Notes under the pieces: generated by a model
Told to the model about the DNA's origin: nothing
Seen by the model: only the letters and a program-made list of their open reading frames with translations
The model's database searches: none
Program-made: the position numbers and the translations under genes
Assembly (NCBI RefSeq): GCF_028201475.1
Contig: NZ_CP116383.1
Span: forward strand, 2,046,001 to 2,110,000
Length of the DNA: 64,000 nt
Source of the DNA: Vibrio sp. SCSIO 43137
GTDB lineage: Bacteria; Pseudomonadota; Gammaproteobacteria; Enterobacterales; Vibrionaceae
Reading direction: 5' to 3'
Shown: piece by piece, positions 52,988 through 61,849 of the stretch
How positions within the stretch are numbered: the stretch's first letter is position 1
Layout of the letters: each line of letters begins with the position of its first letter

Positions 52988-53629
52988 ATGAAAGTATGGG
53001 ATCTACCGACAAGGATTTATCACTGGAGCCAGCTCGCTTTAGTTTGTGGCCTGTTTTTTAGCGGCCTGACAGAGCAAGGACCTCATACTAAATTTGGATT
53101 AGCACTGTTTACTCTTCTGTTATGGCGTCTTCTTTGGGGCTTAACAGGTAGTGATACCAGCCGTTTTTCTCACTTTATCAAATCCCCCTTTGCTGTGATT
53201 CGCTACCTTAAGGGTAGTCTGGAAGAAAACCCCGGCCATAATCCCGCAGGCGGTTATATGGTTATTGTATTAATAACTGCATTGATTCTGCAGTGCCTGA
53301 CCGGGTTAGCCGTGGCCGGATATCTGGATCCCCTTCCAGCTTCTGAGGCATGGCTGAATGACGAGGTGTTTGATTTGGCTGTTTTGGTACACGAGACCGG
53401 TATTGTCTACTTGCCGATTTTGATCGCTCTTCATATTAGCGCCATTTTGATCTACCAACTTCGTGGAAAGCCTTTGGTAAAAGCCATGTTTACCGGAGAG
53501 CAAACTATTTCCGGAGAACAGGCTATCAGCGGCAACAAAGTTCACTTTGCCGGCAATAGCAAAGCCTTATTGTTTTTCTTGTTATGTCTGGCTGTTACTG
53601 TGTCTCTCTATCTGCTGTCAGCAGAGTAA
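52988..53629 (+). CDS. Prokaryotic cytochrome b561-family membrane protein
   Basis: A 213-residue di-haem b561/Ni-Fe-hydrogenase b-type membrane protein with four helices. Haem-ligand histidines fit in TRIYHWSQLAL, and VHETGIVYLPILIALHIS. I chose ATG 52988 after GGAAG, which gives the family start MKVWDLPTRIYHW. It likely passes electrons to or from the cytochrome c' encoded divergently. Its C-terminal tail contains a short repeat (GEQTISGEQAISG). Confidence 0.85.
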   Translation: MKVWDLPTRIYHWSQLALVCGLFFSGLTEQGPHTKFGLALFTLLLWRLLWGLTGSDTSRFSHFIKSPFAVIRYLKGSLEENPGHNPAGGYMVIVLITALILQCLTGLAVAGYLDPLPASEAWLNDEVFDLAVLVHETGIVYLPILIALHISAILIYQLRGKPLVKAMFTGEQTISGEQAISGNKVHFAGNSKALLFFLLCLAVTVSLYLLSAE

Positions 53630-53729
53630 GCTCTTTCACCTGAGTAAGAAGTGAAACTGATTTGCTATTCAACTGGTTTATGACAACACTTAATGAATAA
53701 AACAAATAATAATCAGCAAAGGCTTTGTT

Positions 53730-54515
53730 GTGCATATACTCATCCGGTATCTAACTTCGTTTCTGATTTCTCTTACTCTGCTGCTTAGCTCAGCATGCTA
53801 TGCAACACAAGTGGTTCGCCTGACTAGTGGTGAGTGGCCTCCTTACCTCTCTAATCACTTAGCGGAAGGCGGCTTTGCAACAAAGATTGTTACTGAAGCC
53901 TTTAACGAGATGGGTATAGAGGTTGAAATCAGTTACTACCCATGGAAACGTTCTTATAACTACGCTATGGAAGGAAAAGACCCTGGCGGAAATATCTGGC
54001 ATGGAACCATTGTCTGGATAAAAACCGAGCAGAGGATGAAGTCATTCTATTACAGCGATCCTGTTATTACCGATGAAGATGTTCTCTTCTATCTGGCTAA
54101 ATCTTCCCTGCACTGGAAAACCGTTGCCGATCTGGAGGGAAAAATCATCGGAGGAACAGCGCATACAGCCTATCCAACCTTCGAAAAAGCCCATAAAGAC
54201 GGTCTTATCACTTTGCAAAGGGGAGGAAACTACGATTCACTACTGAAGCGGATTTTCCACCAAAAGATCGATGCGGCTCAAATGCCGAAACAAGTTGGCC
54301 TGTATTACCTCAATCACAGTTTTTCCACGGCTGAACAAAAGCAGTTTACCTACTCTCCAACGGTTATTGAACGGCGCACCTATCACCTTATTCTGTCCAA
54401 AAACAGAGATGAGAATAAAGCCTTGCTGAAGCTGTTCAATCAGGGGTTAGCAAAGTTACATAGTAATGGGCGTTACCGGAGTCTGGTGAGTCAACTCCGC
54501 CGGGGCAGTTATTAA
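53730..54515 (+). CDS. Periplasmic family-3 substrate-binding protein
   Basis: A 261-residue SBP_bac_3 protein with a signal peptide (cut near residue 25, ACYAT), then RLTSGEWPPYLS, the usual first strand of this group, and GGTAHTAYPTFEKAHKDG and DAAQMPKQVGLYYL in the middle. Free-standing members without an ABC transporter often act as sensors or unknown scavengers. GTG 53730 follows AAAGG. The fragment at 63561 is a paralogue, with corresponding GGTDYSPYPNLEP and VIKEVGLYYL segments. No permease is adjacent. Confidence 0.75.
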   Translation: MHILIRYLTSFLISLTLLLSSACYATQVVRLTSGEWPPYLSNHLAEGGFATKIVTEAFNEMGIEVEISYYPWKRSYNYAMEGKDPGGNIWHGTIVWIKTEQRMKSFYYSDPVITDEDVLFYLAKSSLHWKTVADLEGKIIGGTAHTAYPTFEKAHKDGLITLQRGGNYDSLLKRIFHQKIDAAQMPKQVGLYYLNHSFSTAEQKQFTYSPTVIERRTYHLILSKNRDENKALLKLFNQGLAKLHSNGRYRSLVSQLRRGSY

Positions 54516-54672
54516 GATTTATCCATAATTATCCGGCCATTCACAATATAAGCTTTATCTAATATAGAAGATTTGATATTATCTGATCCAGTTTATAGCG
54601 TATGCCAATAATTCTATGATATAAAACGAATTGCATGGTTGCATTAAGAGTACAAACTGTTAAGGAAGAATA

Positions 54673-55647
54673 ATGAGTAGTGAAACCGTCAGTGAGCAGC
54701 AGAACGCAGTTGAAAAGCTGGTTCATTTCCCCATATCGTTTTTTGCCGTAGTGATGGGGTTAAGTGGTTTAACTCTAGCCTGGCGCGCGGCTGGTAGTGA
54801 CATTCTACCGACAGCCTCATTCTGGCTTGGCCTGTTTACCTCTCTGGTGATGCTAGCCGTTACCATTTTGTATACCATTAAAATTGTTAGATATCCGGAA
54901 GCCGTAATTGCAGAGTCGCGCCACCCTATCCGGTTAAACTTCTTTCCCGCTTTCTCTATTAGTTTGCTGTTACTGGCCGTGGTCTGGCAGGATTACCATA
55001 GCCTCTCTCATACTTTATGGATAGTTGGGGCAGCCGTACAGATATGCCTGACGGTTTACGTTATCAGCAGCTGGATTCACCATACCCATTACACTCTGTC
55101 TCATGCTAACCCCAGCTGGTTTATTCCTGTCGTGGGTAATATCATCGCACCCATAGCCGGCTCACATTTAGGTTATTTTGAGATCAGTTGGTTCTTCTTC
55201 AGTGTCGGTATCGTCTTCTGGGTTGTTCTTTTGACTATTGTTATGTACCGGTTGTTTTTCCATGAACCGCTGCCGGCAAGACTGACGCCTATGCTGTTTA
55301 TCCTGCTTGCTCCGCCATCAGTAGGCTTTGTCTCTTATACCAATTTAGTGGGTGAGTTAGATGTATTTGCCAGAGTGATTTACTATGTTGGCTTGTTTCT
55401 TTGCCTGGTACTGGTGTCCAATATCCTCAGATTTGCCAAAGTTCCTTTCTTTATCTCGTCATGGGCTTACTCTTTCCCGCTGGCGGCCCTTACTATCGCG
55501 ACAGCCAAAATGTCCGGCTTTGTACCAACCACATTTTTTAACGCCTTGTCCGGCCTGCTACTGACTTTAGTGACTTTATTGCTAAGCTGGTTGGTGCTAA
55601 GAACGATAAAAGCCATTTTGAACGATGAGATTTGTGTTCCTGAATGA
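54673..55647 (+). CDS. TehA/SLAC1-family anion channel (TDT)
   Basis: A 324-residue, ten-helix protein of the tellurite-resistance/dicarboxylate transporter family, which includes the TehA and SLAC1 anion channels. It starts with FPISFFAVVMGLSGLTLAW near residue 19, where SLAC1/TehA have a gate and pore motif, and has the VVGNIIAPIAGSH segment mid-protein. The ion carried is unknown. AAGGAAG precedes the ATG. It is monocistronic. Confidence 0.84.
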   Translation: MSSETVSEQQNAVEKLVHFPISFFAVVMGLSGLTLAWRAAGSDILPTASFWLGLFTSLVMLAVTILYTIKIVRYPEAVIAESRHPIRLNFFPAFSISLLLLAVVWQDYHSLSHTLWIVGAAVQICLTVYVISSWIHHTHYTLSHANPSWFIPVVGNIIAPIAGSHLGYFEISWFFFSVGIVFWVVLLTIVMYRLFFHEPLPARLTPMLFILLAPPSVGFVSYTNLVGELDVFARVIYYVGLFLCLVLVSNILRFAKVPFFISSWAYSFPLAALTIATAKMSGFVPTTFFNALSGLLLTLVTLLLSWLVLRTIKAILNDEICVPE

Positions 55648-55654
55648 CAGACAT

Positions 55655-55682
55655 AAAAAAGCCGGACTGCTGTCCGGCTCTA
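55655..55682 (-). terminator. Terminator between TDT and MBL genes
   Basis: AGCCGGAC and GTCCGGCT flank a 4-base loop; on the minus strand a TTTTTT run follows. It can serve the MBL gene, and perhaps the TDT gene from the other side. Confidence 0.8.
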
Positions 55683-55699
55683 ATATCTCGGCCTGAAGG

Positions 55700-56821
55700 C
55701 TATTTTTCCATAGCCAGCTTTGGCTGCTGAGTATTGGTCAGCTCCACATTATCCTGCTTAATATCTGCAACATCTCGCCACCATGCATATTCGCTTTCTG
55801 GCTGCTCAATTGTGACATTGTCACCAAACACCGGAGTCAGCAAAGTCACTCCCCGCTGCTGAGCCAGTTCACTTACCCGCTCCAGAGGCTCATACCAGTC
55901 ATGCAGTGATAGGTCGAAAGTACCATTATGAATCGGCAGCATCGCCTTACCTTTCAGATCTATATGAGCTTGCAGGCTCTCTTCCGGCATCATATGTATC
56001 TCTGACCAGAGCTTGTTATAAGCGCCTGTCTCCACCATGGTGACATCAAATGGCCCCAGTTTTTCTCCTATCTCTTTAAATCCGGAGAAATAACCGCTGT
56101 CACCACTAAAATAGAGGTTACGTTTTTCACTCTTAATTACCCAACTCGCCCACAAAGTTTCATCTCTGTCGAACAGTCCGCGGCCGGAAAAGTGCTGTGT
56201 AGGCGTTGCAATAAATTTCAGGCTACCTACCTCTCCACTCTGCCACCAGTCTAACTGGACAACCTTTTCTGCATCCACACCCCACTCTATCAGGTAATCA
56301 CCTACTTTTAGCGGTGTAAAAAAGAACTCGACTTTATCGGCCAGTTTTTCGATAGCCGCCTTATCTAAGTGGTCATAATGGTCGTGGCTGATTACCACGG
56401 CCTTAATTTCAGGCAGCTCTTCGATTGAAATAGGGGTCGGATGGAATCGCTTCGGTCCCGCCCACTGAACCGGCGAGGCTCGTTCACTAAATACCGGATC
56501 TGCCAGCACATACTCGCCATCGAGACGCATTAAAATACTTGAGTGCCCCAGACGGAACAAAGCATCTTCAGAGCTACTATCCAGTCCGGCAGCGGTCATC
56601 GCTTTAAGTGGAATATCTTTAACCGGCTTAGGTTCATTTCGCGTAGCAGAAACCTGCTGCTTGATGATCTCCCACATATTGCTCATTGTCGGGTTGTATT
56701 TAATCTCACTGTTTACAAACTTCTTGTTATCTTTGTCTGCACCAGTACCCGATGCACACGCTGTTACTAAAACGGCTGACATAAACGCAACTCCCAAACT
56801 TACTTTAAACGCTCTTCTCAT
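55700..56821 (-). CDS. NAPE-PLD-like metallo-beta-lactamase-fold lipoprotein
   Basis: A 373-residue envelope protein: signal peptide with lipobox VTACAS near residue 22, then an MBL fold with HDHYDH (metal ligands), SGDSGY and PIHNGTFDLSLHDWYEP. This arrangement fits the bacterial NAPE-PLD-like or UlaG-type hydrolases, so a lipid or phosphodiester is a plausible substrate but unproven. It diverges from a TetR regulator gene across 109 bp that hold a palindrome, so it is likely its target. Confidence 0.78.
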   Translation of the reverse strand: MRRAFKVSLGVAFMSAVLVTACASGTGADKDNKKFVNSEIKYNPTMSNMWEIIKQQVSATRNEPKPVKDIPLKAMTAAGLDSSSEDALFRLGHSSILMRLDGEYVLADPVFSERASPVQWAGPKRFHPTPISIEELPEIKAVVISHDHYDHLDKAAIEKLADKVEFFFTPLKVGDYLIEWGVDAEKVVQLDWWQSGEVGSLKFIATPTQHFSGRGLFDRDETLWASWVIKSEKRNLYFSGDSGYFSGFKEIGEKLGPFDVTMVETGAYNKLWSEIHMMPEESLQAHIDLKGKAMLPIHNGTFDLSLHDWYEPLERVSELAQQRGVTLLTPVFGDNVTIEQPESEYAWWRDVADIKQDNVELTNTQQPKLAMEK

Positions 56822-56854
56822 TTCAACACCTAGGCAGAAAATCTACACTAAGCA

Positions 56855-56882
56855 GTTTACATTTATAAATTGAAAAGTAAAC
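56855..56882. promoter_or_regulatory. Candidate TetR-type operator
   Basis: GTTTACATTT and AAAAGTAAAC form imperfect inverted arms 8 bp apart, between the diverging MBL and TetR genes. Placement suits a regulator of both. Confidence 0.5.
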
Positions 56883-56930
56883 CGATCAGTGTAAAATTGT
56901 TTAAAATTATCATTTCCGCGGTTATTCAAA

Positions 56931-57542
56931 GTGGCAGAAGTAAAAAAAACCAGAAGCGAACTTAAAAGAGAAGCCATTGTAAATGCAGCAAAAAAAGCAT
57001 TTATTGAACATGGTGTTCAGGGAACCAGTATGGATAAGCTATCAGAGCTTGCGCAGGTTTCGAAAAGAACGGTGTACAACCACTTTGCCACCAAAGAGGC
57101 CTTGGTGATGCACATCATGTCCGAGTTGTGGCGCAAGGCAACCATGCAGGTTGATATTCAGTACTCCTCTGAACAAGCCCTTGAAACTCAGTTGGCGAAA
57201 ATACTGTTGGCTGAGGCAGAAATGTTCTCCAGCAAGGAGTATATAGACCTGTCACGGGTCGCATTCGGTTACTTCTTCTACAATCAGGATGCGCTAGACA
57301 AAGAGATTAAAAAGTTTTCTGCTCAGGAAACCACCCTCTATAAGTGGTTGGAATCCGCAGTCGATGATGGCCGCTTAAAGCCCGTTGACTTAGAGTTTGC
57401 TAACGGGCAGCTTCACAATCTGATTAAAGGAAGCTGTTTCTGGCCACTGCTGATTAACTCAAAAGCGTCGGTTACTCAGCAGCAGGTAGAGATGATTACC
57501 AAAGAATCTGCAGCAATGTTTATTAGTCACTACAAGATGTAA
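56931..57542 (+). CDS. TetR-family transcriptional regulator
   Basis: A 203-residue TetR-type repressor. The N-terminal HTH reads AIVNAAKKAFIEHGVQGTSMDKLSELAQVSKRTVYNHF split over residues 15-52; the C-terminal helical domain is of the TetR_C type with no known ligand. The start is a GTG at 56931 with a weak ribosome-binding site. It diverges from the MBL lipoprotein gene and ends 18 bp before the converging DMT gene. Confidence 0.86.
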   Translation: MAEVKKTRSELKREAIVNAAKKAFIEHGVQGTSMDKLSELAQVSKRTVYNHFATKEALVMHIMSELWRKATMQVDIQYSSEQALETQLAKILLAEAEMFSSKEYIDLSRVAFGYFFYNQDALDKEIKKFSAQETTLYKWLESAVDDGRLKPVDLEFANGQLHNLIKGSCFWPLLINSKASVTQQQVEMITKESAAMFISHYKM

Positions 57543-57559
57543 GTTTGATATCCGGGTCA

Positions 57560-58441
57560 CTACTCCCTTGTAACCCACCAGCATAACAGTGACCCGAAAG
57601 TGACTAAGATTACGCCTTGCCAGAATCCGGCACTGAGTGACACGCCTAACACCAGCATAGAAATCAGCGTAGAAAATATAGGTGTGAAATAAGAGAGCGA
57701 GGCCAGAAGTAACATATTTCCGCCGATAATAGCCAGATTCCATAATGCATAACCGCTGCCCATTACCACTCCGGTAAGCAGCAGGTAGCCAATGGATTGG
57801 CAGTTAAACTCCAGAGGCGGTTGCTCTGTGGTCAGATAGTGGAACCATAACGAAATCGCAGTAAACACAAAGAACAGAGTAATTCCGTTTTTGCCGTTAG
57901 ATAACCGCTTGGTTACATTGCAGTAAACCGCCCAGATGATAGCGCCAATTAATGCCAGAGAATAGGCAAGCGGATTGCCCGTTACATTCTCTGTGATATG
58001 CGTAAATGTAACTTCCTGCCCGCCCATCAGACTCCAAACAACTCCGGAAAATGCCAGCAATATTGCGGGATAAATTAACTTGTTCACCCGTTTGCTGCTT
58101 CCCCATACAGCAAAGAGTACAGTTAAAGCAGGCCAGAGGTAATTAATCACCGCCATCTCTATAGTCTGAAGCCGGCTATCTGCATAGCCAAGTGCCAGAG
58201 AAAAACAGACTTCATACGCCGCGAATAACCCGCCGGCAATAACGATATAGCTTAGTGAGAACTGCCTGAGTTTCGGTACCCCCATGACCACTAATAGAAA
58301 CAGTGAAGCAACACTGTAGATCATCGCCGCACCGCCGACAGGCCCTAACTGTTCAGCAACATTACGGGTAAGCGCAACCAGACAGCTCCACAACACTATG
58401 GCGGCAATGCCCATCAAGGTATATTTATGAGAAGAAAGCAA
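57560..58441 (-). CDS. YddG-like DMT-superfamily exporter
   Basis: A 293-residue, ten-helix drug/metabolite transporter resembling E. coli YddG, an exporter of aromatic amino acids: both have LGPVGGAAMIYS near residue 32, EMAVINYLWPALTVLFA near 93, and ASLSYFTPIFSTL near 245. Substrate here may differ. It lies 54 bp after the GntR gene on the same strand, so they may be cotranscribed and tied to the catabolic cluster on the other side. Confidence 0.8.
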   Translation of the reverse strand: MLSSHKYTLMGIAAIVLWSCLVALTRNVAEQLGPVGGAAMIYSVASLFLLVVMGVPKLRQFSLSYIVIAGGLFAAYEVCFSLALGYADSRLQTIEMAVINYLWPALTVLFAVWGSSKRVNKLIYPAILLAFSGVVWSLMGGQEVTFTHITENVTGNPLAYSLALIGAIIWAVYCNVTKRLSNGKNGITLFFVFTAISLWFHYLTTEQPPLEFNCQSIGYLLLTGVVMGSGYALWNLAIIGGNMLLLASLSYFTPIFSTLISMLVLGVSLSAGFWQGVILVTFGSLLCWWVTRE

Positions 58442-58495
58442 TAGTTTTCCTACTCTGTGTTACTTAGTAGTGATTAAACCAGATAACTAAAATAA

Positions 58496-59152
58496 CTATC
58501 TTGCACTAATACTGCGATAGGCAACATCTGTCAGGTAGTCATTCAGTTTGTGGGATGCGCTTACCGCTTCGTCAGCATCGGTATGGCAAACGGCACGGAG
58601 AGTTGCCGCATGCAGATGGGAAGCTTCCGCTAAATCTGTAGTGTCGTTTTTGTAAGCAAACCAAAAGCGACGCGACAAACCTTGCAGCGGAGCCATCGCC
58701 AGTTGCAGATACTCATTTCTGGCAGCCTTAACCAATACGTTGTGTATCTGTTTTAGCAGAACCGAGTACTCAATTTCATCGCCATTTTCTGCACACAACT
58801 CTAACTTAGAGGCTAGTTCCTGCATCTGCTGTTTCTCATCCACTGACGCTCTTGCGGCCGCGTACTTAACGCACAAGGCTTCAATATCTCTACGCACTTC
58901 CAGAATTTTAAGTTGGCTTTCTACTGAAATTGATGGGATCTGAATACCGCGGCGGGCATGAATTTCCACCATTCTTTCATATGAAAGCCTTTGCAGAGCT
59001 TCACGTACCGGTGTTCTGCCCAAGTCCAGATTCTCTGCCAGTTGCTTTTCACTCACCATACTACCCGGCTCCAACTCCCTGAAAATTATCATTTTTTCTA
59101 GTTGGTTATAGGCTATTTCTGTCTTATTTGTCGGATTAATACTGTTATTCAT
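58496..59152 (-). CDS. GntR/FadR-family (FCD) regulator
   Basis: A 218-residue repressor with N-terminal winged helix (VSEKQLAENLDLGRTPVREAL near residue 33) and a C-terminal FCD ligand domain whose His residues (LLKQIHNVLV, SHLHAATLR, ASHKLNDYL) suggest a metal-assisted ligand pocket. It diverges from the FAD-enolase-BCCT operon and a perfect palindrome lies between. It probably controls that operon and senses its substrate or a product. Confidence 0.86.
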   Translation of the reverse strand: MNNSINPTNKTEIAYNQLEKMIIFRELEPGSMVSEKQLAENLDLGRTPVREALQRLSYERMVEIHARRGIQIPSISVESQLKILEVRRDIEALCVKYAAARASVDEKQQMQELASKLELCAENGDEIEYSVLLKQIHNVLVKAARNEYLQLAMAPLQGLSRRFWFAYKNDTTDLAEASHLHAATLRAVCHTDADEAVSASHKLNDYLTDVAYRSISAR

Positions 59153-59247
59153 TCTATTTTCCCAGCCAATTTTTAGTGAGCAAACTCACGAATATCACAA
59201 CCGCAATTGTAACACAAAAAATATGGGCATATATTAAAAACACACAA

Positions 59248-59259
59248 CTGATATATCAG
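59248..59259. promoter_or_regulatory. Candidate GntR operator CTGATATATCAG
   Basis: A perfect 12-bp palindrome 32 bp before the FAD oxidoreductase start and in the gap between diverging genes. FCD-type GntR proteins usually bind short palindromes of this kind. Confidence 0.6.
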
Positions 59260-59291
59260 ATGACTATCAGTAATCTATTAGCGAGGTAATC

Positions 59292-60647
59292 ATGAAAGAT
59301 TGGAAAATTGTTCGCCGTTTTGAACAAGTGCCGGATCTACCGATTCTGGCTTCCGTCGATGTGCTAGTCATTGGTGGCGGCGCTGCAGGTGTTGCAGCAG
59401 CGGAAACTGCAGGACGCATGGGTAAATCCACATGGCTTATTGAGAAATATGGCTTTTGTGGTGGTGCGGCTGTAGCAGGCCTGTCAGGCACTATTTGTGG
59501 AATGTTTATGGCCAGCGATGATCCTGAAGCTCAACCTGAACAGGTTGTGTTTGGTTTCACAGAAAAATTCCGCAAAGAGCTAAAGGCCAGAGGGGGTGTT
59601 ACTGAACCACAGCGTTACGGCAAAACCTTTACCGTCACTCACGATCCTCTTATCTGGCGTGAAGTGGCAGATGATCTTCTGGAACAAGCAGGTGTGACAA
59701 CACTTTTCCACACAGCTGTTACCGGCGTGATCATGGAAAAAGATGCCTTCAAAGGTGTTGTTATTGAGTCCAACGCAGGGCAAAGCGTCATTATGGCGAA
59801 AATGATCGTTGATGCCTCCGGGGATGCCGCCCTAATCGCCCGCGCCGGTATGGATTACTACTTTGGTGACAACGGCAAAATCCAGAACCCGACCATGTTC
59901 TTCCGCATTGGCGGTGTTGATGTGGGTAAGTATCTGGACTACTACGGCAATGACACCATTTGTCCGCCAAAAGTAACCGAAAATATTCACGCCGCAAACG
60001 CCACAGGCGACTACTCACTGCCACGCCATAAGATCTGGATTTTCCCGACCACACGTCCAAATGAGCTGATGGTGAATGCTACGCGTCTGGCTGGTCAGGA
60101 TGGTCGCATGCTGAACGTGATTGATCCAAAAGATTTTACTGAAGCTGAAGTATGGGGCCGCCGTCAGGTGCGCGATTACACCCGCTTTCTGAACAACTAT
60201 GTTCCGGGCTGTGAAGATGCCTACGTGGTGGATACCGGTGTTGAAGTGGGTATTCGTCAGACACGCTCTATTGTCGGCGTAGAAACCCTGACCAATGACG
60301 ATGTTGTTAACTGCAATAAACGCCAAGACAGCATCTGCCGCACTCCGTGGCCGATTGAACTTCACTCAGGTGACAAGCCAAAACTTCATTGGCTTATTGA
60401 TGATTACTACGATGTTCCCTTCAACACACTAGTTCCTGTGGTTGGCGAGAACATCATTGTAGCAGGACGCTGTTTAAGTGCAGAACATGAAGCATTGGCT
60501 TCTGCCCGTGTAACAGCGCAGTGCTTTGAATATGGTATGGCAGCGGGTATCGCTGTTGTCAAAGCAATTGATGAAAATAGACGCATCCGCGATCTACGGG
60601 GCGAAGAAATTCGCACTATTATGATAGATAACGGCAGTGCGTTGTAA
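59292..60647 (+). CDS. FAD-dependent oxidoreductase (FAD_oxidored family)
   Basis: A 451-residue flavoprotein with an N-terminal FAD-binding Rossmann motif VLVIGGGAAGVAAAETAG near residue 25, IEKYGFCGGAAVAGLSG (flavin-contact loop), VDASGDAALIARAG near 176, and a C-terminal VAGRCLSAEHEALASARV. The middle matches PF12831-type oxidoreductases, whose substrates are mostly unknown. GGAAG-like GAGGTAATC lies before the ATG. First of three genes with the enolase homologue and BCCT; it may dehydrogenate the imported compound. Confidence 0.85.
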   Translation: MKDWKIVRRFEQVPDLPILASVDVLVIGGGAAGVAAAETAGRMGKSTWLIEKYGFCGGAAVAGLSGTICGMFMASDDPEAQPEQVVFGFTEKFRKELKARGGVTEPQRYGKTFTVTHDPLIWREVADDLLEQAGVTTLFHTAVTGVIMEKDAFKGVVIESNAGQSVIMAKMIVDASGDAALIARAGMDYYFGDNGKIQNPTMFFRIGGVDVGKYLDYYGNDTICPPKVTENIHAANATGDYSLPRHKIWIFPTTRPNELMVNATRLAGQDGRMLNVIDPKDFTEAEVWGRRQVRDYTRFLNNYVPGCEDAYVVDTGVEVGIRQTRSIVGVETLTNDDVVNCNKRQDSICRTPWPIELHSGDKPKLHWLIDDYYDVPFNTLVPVVGENIIVAGRCLSAEHEALASARVTAQCFEYGMAAGIAVVKAIDENRRIRDLRGEEIRTIMIDNGSAL

Positions 60648-60656
60648 GGAGATAAA

Positions 60657-61781
60657 ATGAAAGGTACAGCAATTAAACGTGTTGAGCTTTATGCAGTAGC
60701 AGACCGTGACGCACCGCCAATTCCATGGGCGGACAATCAGGAGCCTCTTCTGTATACCAACAATATCGTTCGTATCATTACTGAAGATGGTACTGAAGGT
60801 GTTGGCGCAACCATCAGCTATACAGAGAACGATTTTGATAAGTGCATTATCGAAGCGATGAAGACCATTGTTCCCGGCTTAATCGGTAAAAACCCTCTTA
60901 TGACCGAAGAGCTGAGTGCATGGCTGGGCGCACGTTGCTCATGGGGCGGCCTGCCGGCTAAATCCCCTATCGATATCGCGGCATGGGATATCAAGGCCAA
61001 AAAAGCCAATATGCCTCTTTACATGCTACTTGGCGGTGCACGCCATAAGATGCTTTCTTATGCCTCTACCCCTATGTTTGACACAGTAGAAGAGTACTTC
61101 CCGTATGTGGACGACTGTATTGAACAAGGCTTTACGGCTATCAAACTGCACTGCTACTGCGTATACGAGAAAGATGTAAAACTGGTTAACGCCATTCAGG
61201 AACGTTACGGTGATACCGGTATCCGCTTTATGCTGGACACAGCCACTTTCTATAACGCCTCTGAAGCAATGAAGATGGCAAAACTAATGGAAAGTTACGA
61301 CTGGGAATGGCTGGAAGCTCCGGTTTCAGACTATGACTATAAAACTTACCAGCGTCTAGTTGATAAAACCGACCTTGAAATCTCAAGCCATGGTAACTGC
61401 CTGCTGACTCTGCAGGAAGTGACTTACGCACTTGGCAACGGTTTCTGGTCAGATGTTCGTCAGGATGCCACGGTTTGTGGTGGTATTACCCAACTAAATA
61501 AATGCTTTGCGATAGCGGAAGGCCACTCTAAAACACTGGAGATCCAGAGTATGGGTTACACCATTACTCAGGCTGCCAACTTGCATGTTGCCCTTGCACA
61601 CCACAACTGCAAATACTTTGAACAGTTCTACCCATATGAAAGCTTTGAATTAGCTTCTAAGACTCAAATCCGTACAGATAAAGAGGGCTATGTACATGCC
61701 CCTGAAGGTAACGGTCTGGGTGTAGAGATGGACTGGGAAGCAGTTAAAGAAGCATCTATTGCTCATTATGTTTTTGAATAA
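60657..61781 (+). CDS. Enolase-superfamily (mandelate racemase-like) protein with atypical metal site
   Basis: A 374-residue enolase-superfamily member: capping domain to about residue 125, then a modified TIM barrel. By eye, metal ligands Asp194 (FMLDTAT) and Glu220 (WLEAPVS) are kept, but the third-ligand position reads SSHGN (243-247) instead of the usual Gly-Glu-Asn, strand 2 has Lys163-x-His165, and Asp270 is kept while the partner catalytic His is replaced near 297 (EIQSMG). So it may be a racemase/dehydratase of unusual type. AAGGAG lies before the ATG; 9 bp separate it from the FAD gene. Confidence 0.82.
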   Translation: MKGTAIKRVELYAVADRDAPPIPWADNQEPLLYTNNIVRIITEDGTEGVGATISYTENDFDKCIIEAMKTIVPGLIGKNPLMTEELSAWLGARCSWGGLPAKSPIDIAAWDIKAKKANMPLYMLLGGARHKMLSYASTPMFDTVEEYFPYVDDCIEQGFTAIKLHCYCVYEKDVKLVNAIQERYGDTGIRFMLDTATFYNASEAMKMAKLMESYDWEWLEAPVSDYDYKTYQRLVDKTDLEISSHGNCLLTLQEVTYALGNGFWSDVRQDATVCGGITQLNKCFAIAEGHSKTLEIQSMGYTITQAANLHVALAHHNCKYFEQFYPYESFELASKTQIRTDKEGYVHAPEGNGLGVEMDWEAVKEASIAHYVFE

Positions 61782-61807
61782 CTAATTATTATTGACGTGA
61801 AATTGCT

Positions 61808-61834
61808 ATTCCCGCCAGCCCTATAGGCGGGAAT
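61808..61834 (+). other. Hairpin just upstream of the BCCT gene
   Basis: ATTCCCGCC and GGCGGGAAT make a perfect 9-bp stem with a 9-base loop, ending 5 bases before the AAGGAG ribosome-binding site. No T-run follows, so it may limit transcript decay or partly attenuate expression. Confidence 0.6.
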
Positions 61835-61849
61835 ATCAAGGAGTCCTTT

